In this document: positions 60,865-64,000 of the stretch, one piece after another
How the letters are laid out: each line of letters begins with the position of its first letter
Numbering within the stretch: the stretch's first letter is position 1
Source of the DNA: Alopecurus myosuroides
Lineage: Eukaryota > Streptophyta > Magnoliopsida > Poales > Poaceae
Assembly: GCA_028641055.1 (NCBI GenBank)
Contig: CM054057.1
Coordinates: 326,560,941 to 326,624,940 of the forward strand
Length of the DNA stretch: 64,000 nt
Reading direction: 5' to 3'
Notes under the pieces: model-generated
What the model was told of the DNA's origin: nothing
The model's database searches: none
What the model saw: the letters and a program-made list of their open reading frames with translations, nothing else
Made by a program: the position numbers and the translations under genes

Positions 60865-63800
60865 TGTAATATCCCAGGATTTTGAAAAATTTGAAAATTT
60901 TAAAACCTTCACGCATTATGAGCATCATAGCATCCCTGCATTTTGATTGCATGAGATTTGGTTTCTAATTTGATAAACACAAACTTTTAGGTGATATTAC
61001 CTATTAAACCACTTTTTGGATTTTTTTTTCAAAAGTAAGTATTTTATTTTGGGAAACTTTTAGTACCAAAATATTCTATTTTTTATAAGCTTTTCAAAAC
61101 ATATTTTTATGTATTTTTCTGAAATGGTTTTGATTTATTTTGGTTTGATTTTGAATCATTGGATAAAAAACAGAAAAGGAAAAGACAAGAGAGAGAGAGA
61201 GAGAACCAGCACAGCGGCCCTCTCTATCTCCCTCTCGGGCCCATCCCACTTTTTTCCCTATCTTTATCTCTCGCCACGCGCGCCCACAGAACGGGCCGGC
61301 CCATGAACCCAGCCCCAACAGCATCCCGTTACACTCCCACGCCCCCTCCTCTCTCTGTCGTCTGGGCCCGCCCATGACACCATTGTGACGTCGCTCACAC
61401 GTCACCGCTCCGTCGTCCTGGAGACGGACTCCGCCTTCCGCCCGTTGCGCCACCACCGTCGAGTCACTCTCGGACATGACGCCTCCACCGCCTCTTCCCT
61501 CACTGCCCTAGCCCCCTCCGCAAGCCTTGGCCCCCTTAGATACCCCGCACCTCGACGTCCCCGCCATGCCTCGAAACCCTAACCAACCGCCGTCGTCCGC
61601 CTTTGGAGCACGCTCGGAACATCGACGCTGCCGTTGCCACACGCCACGAAGGACGGCACCGAGGTGACGAGGAGCACCGCGGAGAGGAGAGGCGCCGATT
61701 GGACCTATCGCCACGTCCAGAGGAGCATCATGTCGACACCGTCGTCCACACCCGTGACCAACCGCCGCCCCGCGCTTCTCCGGCGAGGAATCCTGGGAAG
61801 ACAAGGCCACGCCACCACCATCCACTTTGCCACCGAGCTCGCGTCGTCGTTCTGCACCCCACAGTATGTTCCAGTGACTGCCTAGCGCCGTAGTTAGCCC
61901 CCGCCGTGCCCGCGCTCTCGCCTGCCACCGCGCGCCCAGGATTCCGGCGAGCTCTCCGGTGACCCGAAACAGAGGATCAACTTTAGATCTAATGCCTCAG
62001 AGCGAGCGATCCTCGCGAATCATTTTCGACCAATCAGAGCGCTCTGTTGCCCTCCCCTCCGATCGATCACTTTTCTAATTAAAACAAAATAAAACTGATT
62101 TGAATTAAAACTTGTAAAATTCATATCTTGAGTTCTGTTTTTCGAAATTCAATGATTTTGGACGTTTTGAAATCGTCACAATGTGTAGATTAATTTAGGC
62201 TATTCAAATTTCAATATTGTAACGTGCACTCATAACTTTTAATCTACAGATCATTTTTAGGTGATCCAAATTGCTATAGTTTTGTTTTGATGTCCTCTAT
62301 CCAGTAGAATCATTGGAAAAATTATTTATGCAACTTTGTAACAGAAACTCTATTAATCTTCATATTAGTCTATATTAAAACTCTAATAATGTTAATAATT
62401 GAAATTTGATAATTAATTTGTTTTGCATGCATCATAACCATGTTATTAACATCATAGAACATCATTATTAGTAATTCTTGCTAGTTGTGAATTTTGTGCA
62501 TTAATTTGATCATTGCATAACATGCATACATGTTTTTATATTGTTATTTTGTTTTCTATGTTATGTTTGTTTTGTATGTTTATGTGTGGCTTGTTTTGCT
62601 TGTATTAGATTGTGAAGAGGTGCAAGTCTACCCTTGTTGCTGTTATACTTGGTGTGATTGTTCATCATATTGCCAAGGCAAGTGACACACCATCAAATCC
62701 TCCATATTTTTACTATGCATTACTAGTGTTTTTGAGTAGTATGCGTGATAGGGAATTTTACTAAGTTATTATTATGGTATGCAAAATACCAAGCAGTGTG
62801 TAGTCATCCTTTAGACTTGTTATTTTGGAGACTTGGTACTTAGTAGATGCTTAGCCTTGCTACAAATTTGTTTTACTCAATGTTGTGGAAATTTTCTAAG
62901 TATAAACTTCAATGAATCACCTAGGTGGGTTTGGTATTGCGTGGTTGTCGAAAGTTGAGTGTCTCCTTAGGGATTTTAATCTCCTAAGGGGTTCACTTGA
63001 GGAATGCCACCCAGGAAACAAAGAGATTACCAAGTCCTCTAAATTGTAGCTTTCCATGCAGCCCTTTGACATATGGGCTCTGTCTTGATCAACTAAGTTG
63101 TGAGAGTTCAGGCCATGCTTGACATGAAGATGTAGCATAATTGTAGGTGGAACGGGTCTTGCTGTCTAGGTTGAATTCTTACTTCTGAAAGATCTCGTCT
63201 CAATTCTCTCATTTCCTTAATGCACTCTGTGTGTATAGGACGTTTGTGCTAATTGAAGACAAAGGGTGAAAGTGCACAACCTCTGCAGAGTTAGAAACGA
63301 TGAATCATAGCCGTGTCCCCGGTAATGGACTTCGAGCAGCTGGACATGGATGGACAGAAGAATCGCAATACCTTTTTGAAGAAGTAAAATTTGGCTAAGG
63401 AAATAGTAGTTGTGGTGCGCATGGGTTTGTCCCATGGTGCCAATCTTTGAAGAGAAAACTCTTTTTTCAAAAGTGTTAGGGAAACACTTGCTTTTTGCAA
63501 ATAGCCTAAACTCCACCAAACCAGATATGCATGTAGTTTAGACTTGCCATTTTATATCCACCATAGTGTCATTTACCAGTACATTGTTTGTACTGACCTC
63601 CTTCGGGGGCTACATATTCCAACGTGCAGGAAACTCTAAGGATGAAGTTTGATAAAGTCCTTGGACTCGAGTCTACACCCAACATGTAATGCCGATGGCG
63701 CATGATTTAAGATGGATGCTCATTGCTACCTTTATTCCTGCTGTTTAGAACTATGAGTTTTGCTAGTCTTTCAATACTATGCACTTTGTAATAAAGTTAT

Positions 63801-63941
63801 ACTTGGCTATTCTGGATCTTTTGAAATAATTTTGATACTTCTGCAATGATACTTTACATTTTGTTCTGTGGTGCTAGCATTGATCCAGAGACTAGCACTT
63901 AACACAGTAGTTCTTACATTATTAAATGTGAGGGCGCTACA
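60865..63941 (+). mobile_element. Solo LTR I (3077 bp), probably chromovirus/LARD-related
   Basis: Starts TGTAATATCCCAGG and ends GGGCGCTACA. The flanks are ACTCC (60860-60864) and AATCC (63942-63946), a 5-bp duplication with one change. Removing it joins GGGGGCTACTCC to CATCGGGAGC of element E. It contains an A/T-rich start, a GC-rich leader-like block (61200-61960) after a possible TATA-like GATAAAAAAC (about 61161), and an A/T-rich rest. It shares short blocks with the element D LTR (CCTCTGCAGAGT; GCCGTGTCCCCGG-like). No gene is supported; the open frames at 61385-61893 are composition effects. Confidence 0.8.
61186..61204 (+). repeat. (GA)n microsatellite
   Basis: Run of about nine GA units inside solo LTR I, just upstream of its GC-rich block. 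Confidence 0.85.
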
Positions 63942-64000
63942 AATCCCATCGGGAGCACTGCCGTGCACCCGATAAGATCAATACAAAAAGCAATAAAATT
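63942..64000. other. Element E resumes after solo LTR I
   Basis: AATCC duplication, then CATCGGGAGCACTGCCG, continuing the antisense-gene region (intron-like) of element E to the window end. Confidence 0.7.

Larger units (their letters stand above)
43037..64000 (+). mobile_element. Element E: Tat-like Ty3/Gypsy retrotransposon, decayed, 3' end beyond the window
   Basis: 5' LTR 43037-43528, primer site 43531-43547, gag (about 43570-45380), protease-RT-RNase H (45590-48710), and integrase split by element G (48711-48847 and 57524-58475). A region with genes on the opposite strand follows (58771-60780), itself split by solo LTR I. Protein motifs are Gypsy order, and the antisense genes place it with A in the Tat-like group. 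The left flank is CACTC (43032-43036); the matching right flank is outside. Many stops and frameshifts make it inactive. Confidence 0.9.

Noticed and set aside
61385..61893. Open frames on both strands in solo LTR I as a host gene
   Set aside because: GC-rich leader-like block in an LTR; overlapping frames, no conserved motif.
1..64000. CRISPR arrays, prokaryotic operons, rRNA or tRNA genes
   Set aside because: No regularly spaced short repeats or RNA gene signatures seen; spliced genes and plant LTR elements show a plant nuclear sequence.

Overview
The window is repeat DNA from a large grass genome, most likely a Pooideae species (wheat, barley, rye or oat relatives). The evidence is BARE1-like Copia elements, Athila-type and Tat-type Gypsy elements, and very long LTRs, all nested. 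I found no host gene, tRNA, rRNA or other cellular gene. Every coding segment I can support belongs to a retrotransposon, and nearly all are broken. Species and family names are recalled from knowledge of the lineages, not from a database search.

Layout, left to right. (A) 1-11521: a Tat-like Gypsy element on the minus strand. Its 5' LTR is 11033-11521 and its gag-pol frame runs 10968-4306, broken only by two in-frame stop codons. A spliced gene runs the opposite way (+ strand, 1-3160). Its 3' LTR lies left of the window. (B) 11527-14273 plus 38357-39848: an Athila-like Gypsy element on the minus strand with gag and protease but no RT, RNase H or integrase; its 5' LTR was split by the next element. 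(C) 14274-38351: a BARE1-like Copia element on the plus strand with a decayed gag-pol, flanked by TGATG target-site duplications (TSDs). (D) 22125-38181: inside the right LTR of C, a 16.06-kb non-autonomous element on the minus strand, flanked by GGAGC. It has two almost identical 6.12-kb LTRs around a 3.82-kb non-coding core, i.e. a LARD-type element. (F) 40389-41979: a solo LTR with CCTAC TSDs in Athila-like non-coding DNA. (E) 43037-64000: a second Tat-like Gypsy element on the plus strand, decayed, with its own antisense genes (58771-60780, minus strand) and its 3' end outside the window. Inside E are (G) 48848-57523, a decayed Copia element on the minus strand with CCAAG TSDs; (H) 55810-56274, a solo LTR of family A inside the right LTR of G; and (I) 60865-63941, a 3.08-kb solo LTR with ACTCC/AATCC TSDs.

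The nesting gives relative ages: B before C before D; E before G before H; E before I. LTR divergence agrees. The two LTRs of G differ at several percent of positions, those of C at about 4-5%, and those of D only by one base in an A run in everything compared. Element D is therefore very young and must have been mobilised by proteins from another element. Its ends (tRNA-iMet primer site, polypurine tract and an inverted repeat next to it) resemble Tekay-type chromoviruses. D is the most notable feature of the window, followed by the spliced antisense genes in both Tat-like elements.
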